NCBI GenBank assembly: GCA_944320765.1
Contig: CALUIS010000005.1
Location: 62,001-126,000 of the forward strand
DNA length: 64,000 nucleotides
Direction: 5' to 3'
Origin: an uncultured Paraprevotella sp.
GTDB taxonomy: Bacteria; Bacteroidota; Bacteroidia; Bacteroidales; Bacteroidaceae
Numbering within the stretch: the stretch's first letter is position 1; the number at the start of each line of letters is the position of its first letter. Shown one piece after another: positions 34,267 through 43,262 of the stretch. Both the position numbers and the translations under genes were made by a program. Under the pieces are notes generated by a model. It did no database searches, was not told the DNA's origin, and worked only from the letters and a program-made list of their open reading frames with translations.

Positions 34267-36171
34267 ATGGCTTTAGTGAATCCTTATTTGCAGGTGGAAG
34301 GTTTGACCAAGCGCATCGGCGAGCGGGTCTTGTTCGAGAATGTATCGTTCGGAATTGCCGAGGGGCAGCATGTGGGGCTGATTGCCAAGAACGGGACGGG
34401 AAAGTCCACCTTATTAAATATACTGGACGGACGTGACGGATATGACGACGGACGGATTGTGTATCGTAACGGATTGAAAGTGGGGTATCTGGAACAGTCT
34501 CCTTCTTATCCTTCGGACTTCACGGTGATAGAGGCATGTTTCAGCCACGGGAACGAGGTGACCAATCTGATCCGGGAATATGAGAAATGTATGGCCGCTC
34601 CGGGCAATCCGGGGTTGGATACCATTTTGGACCGGATGGAACGCGAGAAGGCCTGGGACTACGAGACGCGGGCCAAACAAATCCTTTCGCAGCTGAAAAT
34701 CGTGGCCTACGACCAAAAGGTCTCCACTCTTTCCGGCGGGCAGCTCAAGCGTGTCGCGCTGGCCAACGTGCTGATTACGGAGCCGGACTTGCTGATTCTG
34801 GACGAGCCGACCAACCATCTGGACCTGGAGATGATAGAATGGCTCGAAGGATACCTGAAGCGTTCCAAGCTGAGCCTGCTGATGGTGACGCACGACCGTT
34901 ATTTCCTGGACCGTGTCTGCTCTGTCATATTGGAATTGGACGACCATACTCTTTATGCTTACAAGGGAAACTACAGCTATTACCTGCAGAAACGTCAGGA
35001 GCGTATCGACGCATCCAACGCCGAGGTGGCGCGGGCCAATAACTTGTACCGCAAGGAACTGGACTGGATGCGGCGTATGCCTTGTGCCCGAGGACACAAG
35101 GCGCGTTACCGCGAAGAGACGTTTTACGAGCTGGAGAAGGTGGCCAAGCGGAAGGTCGCGGAGCAGCAGGTGGCTCTGGAAGTGAAGTCGTCCTATATCG
35201 GCAGCAAAATCTTCGAGGCCGACTATATCAGCAAGAGCTATGGTCCGGACAAGGTCATACTGAAAGATTTCTTCTACAATTTCTCACGCTACGAGAAGAT
35301 GGGAGTCGTGGGGAACAACGGTACGGGAAAGTCTACGTTCATCAAGATTTTGTTGGGATTGGTGAAGCCGGACAGCGGACGGGTGGTCGTCGGGGAGACC
35401 GTGAGGTTCGGGTATTACTCGCAGGAAGGACTGGCTTTTGACGAGCAGATGAAGGTGATAGACGTGGTGCGGGGCATCGCGGAATATATCGATTTGGGCG
35501 GGGGGCGCCATTTGTCGGCCATGCAGTTCCTGCAACATTTCATGTTCTCGCCCAAGGACCAGCAGAATTACGTGTATAAGTTGAGCGGCGGGGAGCGTCG
35601 CCGGCTGTATCTTTGTACGGTGCTGATGCGGAATCCCAATTTCCTGGTGCTGGACGAGCCTACCAACGATTTGGACATCGTGACTTTGCAGGTGCTGGAG
35701 GAATATCTCCGTTCGTTTAAGGGGTGCGTCATCGTGGTGAGCCATGACCGTTACTTTATGGACAAGGTGGTGGACCACCTGCTGGTCTTCCAAGGGCAGG
35801 GTGACGTGCGGGACTTTCCGGGGAACTATACGCAGTACCGCGAATGGAAGGAAGAGAAGCTGCAGGCGGAGCGGGATATGCAGAAAGCGTCCCCGCGCCA
35901 GGAGCAGAAGGCGCCGGCAGCCCCGAGGCATCGTTCGGATGAAGATGGCAAGAAACGGAAGCTGACTTTCAAGGAGAAGCGGGAGATGGAGACACTGGAG
36001 AAGGAAATCGAGGCCTTGGAAGCTGAGAAGAAAGAAATAGAGGCGGCTTTGTGCGGCGGTTTCTTGTCGGTGGAGGAACTGACGGAAAAGTCCAAACGCC
36101 TGCCTTTGCTGAACGAGGAGCTGGACGAGAAGTCCATGCGCTGGTTGGAACTGAGTGAGACAGGGGAATAG
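34267..36171 (+). CDS. ABC-F family ATPase, Uup-like
   Basis: 634 residues with two ABC domains and no membrane part. Domain 1: Walker A AKNGTGKST, signature LSGGQLKRVALA, Walker B LLILDEPTNHLD. Domain 2: VGNNGTGKSTF, LSGGERRRLYLC, LVLDEPTNDLD. An interdomain linker (about 240-300) and a charged C-terminal coiled coil (about 545-634) resemble Uup. ABC-F proteins act on ribosomes or nucleic acid structures; the precise role here is not known. Confidence 0.92.
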   Translation: MALVNPYLQVEGLTKRIGERVLFENVSFGIAEGQHVGLIAKNGTGKSTLLNILDGRDGYDDGRIVYRNGLKVGYLEQSPSYPSDFTVIEACFSHGNEVTNLIREYEKCMAAPGNPGLDTILDRMEREKAWDYETRAKQILSQLKIVAYDQKVSTLSGGQLKRVALANVLITEPDLLILDEPTNHLDLEMIEWLEGYLKRSKLSLLMVTHDRYFLDRVCSVILELDDHTLYAYKGNYSYYLQKRQERIDASNAEVARANNLYRKELDWMRRMPCARGHKARYREETFYELEKVAKRKVAEQQVALEVKSSYIGSKIFEADYISKSYGPDKVILKDFFYNFSRYEKMGVVGNNGTGKSTFIKILLGLVKPDSGRVVVGETVRFGYYSQEGLAFDEQMKVIDVVRGIAEYIDLGGGRHLSAMQFLQHFMFSPKDQQNYVYKLSGGERRRLYLCTVLMRNPNFLVLDEPTNDLDIVTLQVLEEYLRSFKGCVIVVSHDRYFMDKVVDHLLVFQGQGDVRDFPGNYTQYREWKEEKLQAERDMQKASPRQEQKAPAAPRHRSDEDGKKRKLTFKEKREMETLEKEIEALEAEKKEIEAALCGGFLSVEELTEKSKRLPLLNEELDEKSMRWLELSETGE

Positions 36172-36196
36172 GTAAAAGGGTGGGGCAAGTGTCCGC

Positions 36197-38410
36197 TCAG
36201 CTGCGGGACACTTGCTTCACCCCTTTGATGGCCTTCAGCTTCTTGACCAACTGTTGCAGCTTGCCGGTATCGTCCAGCATGACGGTCAGCGTGCCGGAGA
36301 AAAGTCCGTCATGGGAGTCGATGCTGATGCTCCGCAGCAGGATTTTCTCTTCCTTGCTGATGACGGACGTGATGTTGCTCACGATGCCCAGGTCGTCGTT
36401 GCCCACCACTTTCAGGGTGATGGGGTACTGGCTGCCCCGTTTGCCGGCCCATCGCGCCTTTACGATGCGGTATCCGAAACGTTTGCGCAGTTCCTTGGCG
36501 TTGGGGCAGTCGCAACGGTGGATTTTGATGCCCCCGTTTATCGTGACAAACCCGAACACGTCATCGCCGTATATCGGCTGGCAGCATTTGGCCAGCGTGA
36601 AGTCCAGCCCTTTCAGGTTTTGGTCGATGACCAGCACGTCGTCGTGGGCTTTGGCTTTCAGTTCGGCCTCAGAGGGGACGTTGTAGTTTTCCGCGCTGGG
36701 GGCCGGCGCGTGTTCCGCTTGTCCGGCTTCAATCTTCTGCTGTTCCAGGTAGGTGTCGATGACCTCGTTCACGTCGAGTGTCTCGTCGGCCAGGCTTTTG
36801 TAGAAGTCCGTCACCACCTTGAAGCCGAGTTTCTTGATGGCGTGCATCATGGTCGGCTCGTCGTATTCGATTTTCCTGTTCTTGAATTTGCGTTCCAGAA
36901 GTTCTTTGGCGAAAGCCCCTTGTTTGGCCTGCATCTCCTTGAGCGCCTGCCGTATTTTGGTGCGTGCCTTTCCTGTGGCGACGAAATTCAGCCAGTCCTG
37001 TTTGGGCGACTGGTTGCCGGCCGTCAGGATTTCCACTTGGTCTCCGCTGCTCAGTGCCTGGCGCAACGGGGCGTTCTTGCCGTTGATTTTCGCTCCGATG
37101 CAGTGGTCGCCCACGTTGGTGTGGATGGCATAGGCGAAGTCCAGCACGGTGGCGCCTTTGGGCAGTTTGAAGAGGTCGCCTTTCGGGGTGAACACGAATA
37201 CCTCGTCCTCGTAAAGGTCCATCTTGAACTGGTCCATGAGCTGCATGTCATCGTTGTTCTCCAATGCGCTGCGGATGTTGTTGAGCCATTCGTCCACGCC
37301 GCTTTCTCCGCTCTTGATGCCTTTGTAGCGCCAGTGCGCGGCCAGTCCGCGTTCGGCGATTTCGTCCATCCGTTCCGTGCGTATCTGCACTTCCACCCAT
37401 TTGTTTTCCGGCCCCAGGACTGTGATGTGCAAGCTTTCGTAGCCGTTGCTTTTGGGAATGGACAGCCAGTCCCTCAGCCGTTTGGGGTTCGGCTGGTACA
37501 TGTCCGTGATGATGGAGTACACTTGCCAGCATTCCATTTTCTCTTTCTCGACCGGGGAGTCCAGAATGATGCGGATGGCGAACAGGTCGTAGATGCCTTC
37601 CACCCCGCAATGCTGCTTTTTCATCTTCTGCCAGATGGAGTGGATGCTCTTGGTGCGTCCCTTGATGTGGAATTTCAGTCCTGCCTGCCTGAGCTTCTCT
37701 TCGATGGGCCCGATGAACTTCTCGATGTATTCGTCACGCGACTTCTTGGTGGCGTTCAGTTTCTCCTTTATTAGATAGTAGGCATCGTGTTCCAGGTATT
37801 TCAGGGACAAATCCTCCAGTTCGCTTTTCAGGCGGTAGAGGCCGAGCTTGTGTGCCAGCGGGGCGTACAGGTAGGCCGCCTCTTCCGACACCCGGTGCTG
37901 GGCCTCCTTGTTCTCCGTGTCCTTGATTTGCCGCATCACGTTCACGCGGTTGGCAATCATGATGAGGATGACCCGCATGTCCTCGGCGAAGGACAGCAGC
38001 AGGCTTCTGAAGTTCTCGCTCTCCACGGTGGGCGTCTTCTCGTACAGTTCCTGGATGCGGTTCAGTCCCCGGATGATGCCGGCCACATCCTCCCCGAACT
38101 CCTTCTCCACGTCTTCCGGGCTGCAATACCCGCAACGCACGCAGGTGTGCACCATGATGCCCACGATGGCGCCCCGTGTCAGTCCGATTTCGGAGGCCAC
38201 GATGAGTGCCGTTTCCATATCGCTGATGATGAGGTTCATGCCGAACACGTTCCGTCGTATCAGGTCGCGGCGCACGGCTTCGATTAAATATCTCTTTATT
38301 TTTTTGCAGTCATCGGGATAGAGGATGCTGCCGGAGAGCTTGAGCAGCTCCCGGTATAATTGGGTCAGCCGTACTTTTTCTTCGGGTGAGAAAAAAGAGT
38401 TTTGTTCCAT
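36197..38410 (-). CDS. relA: RelA-type (p)ppGpp synthetase with degenerate hydrolase domain
   Basis: 737 residues from ATG 38410 (MEQNSFFSPEEKVR). Domain order is HD-like (about 20-180), synthetase (GRTKSIHSIWQKM...YDLFAIRII, IPKSNGYESLHITV, EVQIRTERMDEIAERGLAAHW), TGS (VFVFTPKGDLFKLPKGATVL), and a C-terminal ACT domain. The metal-binding HD of the hydrolase is missing: the expected ALLHDxVEDT reads GIMVHTCVRCGY (His88-Thr89), and the later RLHNMR is MIANRVNVMRQI. Hence a synthetase-only enzyme is expected, with a second bifunctional homologue elsewhere. A -7 element TACCTTTG lies at 38429-38436. Confidence 0.9.
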   Translation of the reverse strand: MEQNSFFSPEEKVRLTQLYRELLKLSGSILYPDDCKKIKRYLIEAVRRDLIRRNVFGMNLIISDMETALIVASEIGLTRGAIVGIMVHTCVRCGYCSPEDVEKEFGEDVAGIIRGLNRIQELYEKTPTVESENFRSLLLSFAEDMRVILIMIANRVNVMRQIKDTENKEAQHRVSEEAAYLYAPLAHKLGLYRLKSELEDLSLKYLEHDAYYLIKEKLNATKKSRDEYIEKFIGPIEEKLRQAGLKFHIKGRTKSIHSIWQKMKKQHCGVEGIYDLFAIRIILDSPVEKEKMECWQVYSIITDMYQPNPKRLRDWLSIPKSNGYESLHITVLGPENKWVEVQIRTERMDEIAERGLAAHWRYKGIKSGESGVDEWLNNIRSALENNDDMQLMDQFKMDLYEDEVFVFTPKGDLFKLPKGATVLDFAYAIHTNVGDHCIGAKINGKNAPLRQALSSGDQVEILTAGNQSPKQDWLNFVATGKARTKIRQALKEMQAKQGAFAKELLERKFKNRKIEYDEPTMMHAIKKLGFKVVTDFYKSLADETLDVNEVIDTYLEQQKIEAGQAEHAPAPSAENYNVPSEAELKAKAHDDVLVIDQNLKGLDFTLAKCCQPIYGDDVFGFVTINGGIKIHRCDCPNAKELRKRFGYRIVKARWAGKRGSQYPITLKVVGNDDLGIVSNITSVISKEEKILLRSISIDSHDGLFSGTLTVMLDDTGKLQQLVKKLKAIKGVKQVSRS

Positions 38411-38526
38411 GTCGCACAGATTTTTAGCCAAAGGTAGCATTTTTTTTGCAGGAATGCTTATCCCATTGCTTAAAAATCCGTATATTTGGATGTTATTTAG
38501 TGCAAAATTTATAAGCTGTTACTTAT

Positions 38527-40041
38527 ATGTTGACAACGGAAGACAAGGCCTTGTTGGCCCGTAAAGGAATTACTGAGGGGCAGATAGAAGCTCAGTTGCA
38601 AACATTTAGGAAGGGTTTTCCTTTCCTTAGACTGAAGGCGGCCGCCTCTTTGGACAATGGAATTCTGGCACTTTCGCCGGAAGACTGCAGGCGTTATGAG
38701 GATGTCTGGAACGCTTACAAGGCGGAGGGTAAGGCTGTCACCAAGTTCGTGCCGGCTTCCGGCGCGGCCAGCCGGATGTTCAAGGACATGTTCGAGTTCT
38801 TGGATGCGGCCTACGATGCGCCGGAGACGGATTTTGAGAAGGCTTTCTTTGCCGGCATCCGCCGGTTCGCGTTTTTCGAGGATTTGGATGCGGCGTGCCG
38901 GAAGAACGAAGGTGCGGGAGTGGAAAGCCTGATGGAGGCCGGACAATATAAGAAGGTGGTGGCGAACATGCTCCGCCCTGAAGGCTTGAACTATGGCCAG
39001 CTGCCCAAGGGGCTGCTGAAGTTCCACCGCTATGCGGAGGGGGCGCGTACGCCCGTGGAGGAGCACCTGGTGGAGGCCGCCTTGTATGCGGCCAGCCAGG
39101 GAAAGGCCGAGGTGCATTTCACGGTAAGCGCGGAGCATAAGGCGCTCTTCAAGGCATTGGTGGAGGAGAAACTTCCCGTGTATGAGAAGAAGTTCGGCGT
39201 GGAGCTGCATGTGACTTTCTCCGAGCAGAAACCGTCCACCGACACGTTGGCGGCCACGATGGACAACGAACCCTTCCGTGTGGACGGCAAGCTCTTGTTC
39301 CGTCCCGGCGGGCACGGGGCCTTGATTGAGAACCTGAACGACTTGCAGGCGGATGTGGTCTTCGTGAAGAACATCGACAACGTGGTGCCGGACCGGCTGA
39401 AGGCCGACACCGTCACCTACAAGCAAGTGCTGGCCGGCGTGCTGGTGGACCTGCAGCGGCGCGCTTTCTCTTATTTGCGGAAGCTGGACAGCGGCGACTA
39501 CGGCCATGCGGACATTGAGGAAATCATCCGTTTCGTGCAGCAGAACCTTTGTTGTCGGCGCGAGGATGTGAAGGACCTTGAGGATGCGGAGCTGGTCATT
39601 TACCTGCGCAAGAAGCTGAACCGCCCGATGCGCGTGTGCGGCGTGGTGAAGAATGTGGGCGAGCCGGGCGGCGGGCCGTTCCTGGCCTATAACCAGGACG
39701 GCACCGTGTCGCTGCAGATTCTTGAGAGCAGCCAGATTGACACGGGGAATCCGGAATACGTGGCGATGTTCAAGGACGGGACTCACTTCAATCCCGTGGA
39801 TCTGGTCTGTGCCTTGAAGGATTACAAGGGAGGCAAGTTCAACCTGCCGGACTACGTGGACCGGAACACGGGTTTCATTTCCTATAAGAGCAAGAACGGG
39901 AAGGAACTCAAGGCTTTGGAGCTGCCAGGGTTGTGGAACGGCGCGATGAGCGATTGGAACACGGTGTTCGTGGAGGTGCCTTTGGACACGTTCAACCCGG
40001 TGAAGACGGTGAACGACCTCTTGCGCGAGCAGCATCAATAA
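38527..40041 (+). CDS. DUF4301 family protein of unknown function
   Basis: 504 residues, soluble, with no signal peptide. The N-terminal region contains FVPASGAASRMFKDMFEFL and the centre RPGGHGALIENLNDL with VFVKNIDNVVPDRLK. These motifs recall sugar-nucleotide or nucleotidyltransferase-type enzymes (glycine-rich loop and a GHGAL motif), but no function is established to my knowledge. It stands between relA (divergent) and purT (38 bases downstream). A plus-strand TATATTTG at 38481-38488 is a likely -7 element. Confidence 0.8.
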   Translation: MLTTEDKALLARKGITEGQIEAQLQTFRKGFPFLRLKAAASLDNGILALSPEDCRRYEDVWNAYKAEGKAVTKFVPASGAASRMFKDMFEFLDAAYDAPETDFEKAFFAGIRRFAFFEDLDAACRKNEGAGVESLMEAGQYKKVVANMLRPEGLNYGQLPKGLLKFHRYAEGARTPVEEHLVEAALYAASQGKAEVHFTVSAEHKALFKALVEEKLPVYEKKFGVELHVTFSEQKPSTDTLAATMDNEPFRVDGKLLFRPGGHGALIENLNDLQADVVFVKNIDNVVPDRLKADTVTYKQVLAGVLVDLQRRAFSYLRKLDSGDYGHADIEEIIRFVQQNLCCRREDVKDLEDAELVIYLRKKLNRPMRVCGVVKNVGEPGGGPFLAYNQDGTVSLQILESSQIDTGNPEYVAMFKDGTHFNPVDLVCALKDYKGGKFNLPDYVDRNTGFISYKSKNGKELKALELPGLWNGAMSDWNTVFVEVPLDTFNPVKTVNDLLREQHQ

Positions 40042-40079
40042 TGAGCGTATGGCGAGTCTTACATTATTAATATATTGTC

Positions 40080-41249
40080 ATGACGAAAAAGATTTTATTA
40101 TTAGGTTCAGGAGAACTGGGCAAGGAATTCGTGATTGCCTGCAAGCGTAAGGGGCAATACGTGATTGCCTGCGATTCGTATGCACACGCGCCGGCCATGC
40201 AGGTGGCTGATGAGTGCGAAGTGTTCCACATGCTCGACGGCGACGCCCTCATGGCTGTGGTGGAAAAGCATAAGCCGGACATCATCGTGCCGGAGATCGA
40301 GGCCATCCGCACGGAGAAGCTGTATGACTGCGAAAAGATGGGCATTCAGGTGGTGCCGAGCGCACGGGCGGTGAACTTCACCATGAACCGCAAGGCCATC
40401 CGTGAGCTGGCCCATACGGAATTGGGCTTGAAGACGGCCAACTACCGTTATGCCCGGACTTTCGACGAGCTGAAGGCTGCGGCGGATACCGTCGGCTTCC
40501 CTTGCATCATCAAGCCTTTGATGAGTTCGTCCGGCCATGGTCAGAGCAAGGTGGACTCCCCGGATGGCCTGAAACAGGCGTGGGACTATGCCTGTGCGGG
40601 TGCGCGGGGGGATGTGAAGGAGGTGATCGTGGAGCAGTTCATTCCTTTCGACAGCGAGATCACGTTGCTGACCGTGACGCAGAAGAACGGCCCCACTCTG
40701 TTCTGCCAGCCCATCGGCCATGTGCAGAAGGGCGGGGATTACCGTGAGAGCTTCCAGCCCGCGGCCATTTCTCCCGAGATGCTGAAGGAGGCGCAGGACA
40801 TGGCGGAGAAAATCACCCGGGCCCTGACCGGTGCCGGCATCTGGGGCGTGGAGTTCTTCCTGAGCCACAAGGAGGGGGTCATCTTCTCCGAGCTGAGTCC
40901 GCGTCCGCATGATACGGGCATGGTGACGTTGGCCGGCACGCAGAACCTGTCGGAGTTCGAGCTGCACTGCCGCGCCGTGCTGGGCTTGCCCGTTCCTGAA
41001 ATCACCCAGGAGCGCATGGGGGCCAGCGCGGTCATCCTTTCCGAGGTGGAGACCGAAGGCCGTCCCCGTTATTCCGGCGAGGAGGAAGTCTGCGCGGCGA
41101 CGAACACCTATCTGCGCATTTTCGGCAAGCCGGTGGCGCATGTGGGACGGCGCATGGGCGTGGTAGTCTGCTGGGACAAGCTGGATGCGGACCAGATGGC
41201 GTTGCGTGAAAAGTGCAAGGGCTTGGCAAGTAAGGTTAAAGTATATTAA
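40080..41249 (+). CDS. purT: Formate-dependent phosphoribosylglycinamide formyltransferase
   Basis: 389 residues, ATP-grasp enzyme of purine synthesis that formylates GAR with free formate. Begins [20 protein letters not shown]; the ATP-grasp centre [20 protein letters not shown] and the metal and active-site region [22 protein letters not shown] are intact. Uses formate, abundant in anaerobic gut metabolism, in place of formyl-tetrahydrofolate. Confidence 0.96.
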   Translation: MTKKILLLGSGELGKEFVIACKRKGQYVIACDSYAHAPAMQVADECEVFHMLDGDALMAVVEKHKPDIIVPEIEAIRTEKLYDCEKMGIQVVPSARAVNFTMNRKAIRELAHTELGLKTANYRYARTFDELKAAADTVGFPCIIKPLMSSSGHGQSKVDSPDGLKQAWDYACAGARGDVKEVIVEQFIPFDSEITLLTVTQKNGPTLFCQPIGHVQKGGDYRESFQPAAISPEMLKEAQDMAEKITRALTGAGIWGVEFFLSHKEGVIFSELSPRPHDTGMVTLAGTQNLSEFELHCRAVLGLPVPEITQERMGASAVILSEVETEGRPRYSGEEEVCAATNTYLRIFGKPVAHVGRRMGVVVCWDKLDADQMALREKCKGLASKVKVY

Positions 41250-41277
41250 TACGGAAATAAAAAAGCGGATACAAGGC

Positions 41278-41305
41278 TTGTTTTAAAATAAAAAGCGTAC
41301 CTTTG
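41278..41305 (+). promoter_or_regulatory. Promoter of tRNA-Gly (and probably nhaD)
   Basis: TTG (41278-41280), spacer of about 17, TACCTTTG (41298-41305). The tRNA begins 11 bases later. No separate promoter is visible between the tRNA and the nhaD start. Confidence 0.7.
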
Positions 41306-41315
41306 TATCCGATTT

Positions 41316-41388
41316 GCGACAATAGCTCAGTTGGTAGAGCATCGGCTTCCCAAGCCGAGGGTCGCGGGTTCGAGTCCCGTTTGTCGCT
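41316..41388 (+). tRNA. tRNA-Gly (anticodon CCC)
   Basis: Cloverleaf of 73 bases. Acceptor GCGACAA pairs with TTGTCGC, D-stem GCTC/GAGC, anticodon stem TCGGC/GCCGA with loop TTCCCAA (anticodon CCC), and T-arm with TTCGAGT. Discriminator base T; CCA is not encoded. Confidence 0.97.
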
Positions 41389-41407
41389 CTCTTATCCACT
41401 TTTTCCC

Positions 41408-42817
41408 ATGACCCTTGTAATTGTCATTGTGCTGTTTTTAGGATATTGCGCGATTGCCACGGAGCATATCACCAATATCAACAAGGCGGCGGTGGCGATG
41501 TTTGTCGGGGTCATTGCATGGATGCTCTATATGGTGGCAGGCGGGCATTATGTAAATTTGCTGCACGCCGAGGAATATGCCGAGTTCCTGGCCGGGAGCG
41601 ATTCGTCTGTCACGTCCTTGAAGAATTTCATCGCAAGCCATGTTTTCATCGCCCATGTGGCGGACATCTGCCAGATTGTGCTATATCTGTTGGCCACCAT
41701 GTCCATTGTGGACCTGCTGAACTCCAACGGATGTTTCGACTTCATCAGCGAATGGATCATGACGCGCAACAGCAGGCGGCTGTTGTGGCTGGTGGCTTTC
41801 ATCACGTATGGCCTTTCGGCGAATTTGGACAATCTGACCACGGCGGTGATGATGTTCGCCATCATGCGTCAGTTGTTGCCGAACAGCCGTTTCCGGATGT
41901 ATTACGGGGCGGTGATTGTCATTGCGGCCAATGCCGGGGGGTGCCTGACGGTGATTGGCGACATCTCCACGTTGATGCTGTGGGTGAAGGGTGCCGTGAC
42001 GCCGTCCAACTTTTCCGGGGCCATGTTCCTGCCTTCGCTTGTGGCGATGGTGGTCCCCACCTATCTGGTGTCCAGGGAATTGCCGGAGCAGATGAATATC
42101 AACACGCCGCGTATCCGTTACCGCGGCGACGACACGGTGCTGACGCGCTGGCAGCGCATCCTGATGCTTTTTGTGGGGATAGGCGGTCTTTGGTTCATTC
42201 CCACGTTCCATCACCTCACCAAGCTCCCTCCTTTTGTGGGGGCGCTTTGCGTGTTGGCGCTTTTCAGCGTGGTGAACGAGTTGTGCAACCGTAAGCTGAT
42301 TAAGTCCGAGCAGCCGTTTTTCCGTCCCACGCCGCGTTTCATGCAGTCGGAGAGTATCCAGACCATTTTGTTTTTCATCGGGGTCAGCATGGCGATTTCG
42401 GCCATACAGGAGACCGGCGCGCTCCACACCGCTGCGGCATGGTGCGACCGGTATATCCATAATATATATGTATATAGCCTGATTCTGGGCGTGATTTCCG
42501 CGTTTCTGGACAATGTGGCCTTGGTGCTGACCAGCATTTCCATGTACGATGTGGTGGGGATGGTGGATGCCATTCCGGGAGTGGATGCGGATTATATCCG
42601 TTCTTTCGCCCTTAACGGCCAGTATTGGCAGTTGGTGGCCTACAGTGGCGGGATTGGCGGGTGTCTTCTTTCCATCGGTTCCACGGCGGGATATGCTTTG
42701 ATGAAAAGCGAGAATGTTTCCATTTGGTGGTATCTCCGTCACGTCTCAGGAAAGGTCTTTGTGGGTTGGCTGGCCGGTTTGGGGGTCTATTTCCTTATTG
42801 ACTCTTTTGTCCGGTGA
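41408..42817 (+). CDS. nhaD: NhaD-type Na+/H+ antiporter
   Basis: 469 residues from ATG 41408 (MTLVIVIVLFLGYCAIATEH); the open frame extends back through the tRNA, so this is the first usable start. More than ten membrane helices and the ion-transporter family pattern ALSANLDNLTTAV-like motif (YGLSANLDNLTTAVMMFAIM) fit NhaD. Expels Na+ using the proton gradient, or works with the Na+ gradient made by Na+-NQR at the start of this window. It begins only 19 bases after tRNA-Gly and is followed by a small membrane protein and ravA-viaA. Confidence 0.9.
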   Translation: MTLVIVIVLFLGYCAIATEHITNINKAAVAMFVGVIAWMLYMVAGGHYVNLLHAEEYAEFLAGSDSSVTSLKNFIASHVFIAHVADICQIVLYLLATMSIVDLLNSNGCFDFISEWIMTRNSRRLLWLVAFITYGLSANLDNLTTAVMMFAIMRQLLPNSRFRMYYGAVIVIAANAGGCLTVIGDISTLMLWVKGAVTPSNFSGAMFLPSLVAMVVPTYLVSRELPEQMNINTPRIRYRGDDTVLTRWQRILMLFVGIGGLWFIPTFHHLTKLPPFVGALCVLALFSVVNELCNRKLIKSEQPFFRPTPRFMQSESIQTILFFIGVSMAISAIQETGALHTAAAWCDRYIHNIYVYSLILGVISAFLDNVALVLTSISMYDVVGMVDAIPGVDADYIRSFALNGQYWQLVAYSGGIGGCLLSIGSTAGYALMKSENVSIWWYLRHVSGKVFVGWLAGLGVYFLIDSFVR

Positions 42818-42827
42818 GCGGTTGAAT

Positions 42828-43244
42828 ATGGAAGGTATGCAGGTTGGTAATTCTCTTTTCAGGCAGAAGATATTGGCGTTCACTCTGATACAGGTGGCTT
42901 TGTTAAGTTTCCTGTTGGTGGTGTCCGTGGTCATACGTATCATGCTTTACCCCCACCACTATCTGGAAGCCCTTCCGCTTTATTTCATCGTGGGCTTCTT
43001 CTTTCTGTGGGAGATGCTGGACTTTCTGTTGGTGTCCAAGGAACTGGAGGCTTCCGGCGGCAAGCTGCAGAGTTCGTTTGTGGTGCGGGCAGTCCTTCGT
43101 CTGTTCGTCTCCTTGGCGGCTGGATTCTTCATCAGTGCGTTCCTGTCCGCCCAGTTCCAGTTCACGGCCGTGATTTTCCTGGTGTTTTTGGTGGCCGAAT
43201 ATGTTTTCGATTTCATTTTCTATCGCCAGGTCTTGAGGAAATAG
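42828..43244 (+). CDS. Small integral membrane protein, unknown
   Basis: 138 residues from ATG 42828 (MEGMQVGNSLFRQKILAFTL), 10 bases after nhaD. Four hydrophobic segments (about 15-38, 45-67, 82-106, 110-130). No family recognised; its size and topology resemble subunit-I-type small membrane proteins near ATP synthases, but this is weak. It sits in a likely operon between nhaD and ravA. Confidence 0.75.
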   Translation: MEGMQVGNSLFRQKILAFTLIQVALLSFLLVVSVVIRIMLYPHHYLEALPLYFIVGFFFLWEMLDFLLVSKELEASGGKLQSSFVVRAVLRLFVSLAAGFFISAFLSAQFQFTAVIFLVFLVAEYVFDFIFYRQVLRK

Positions 43245-43262
43245 GAAGCGGTGGGTCGGAAG

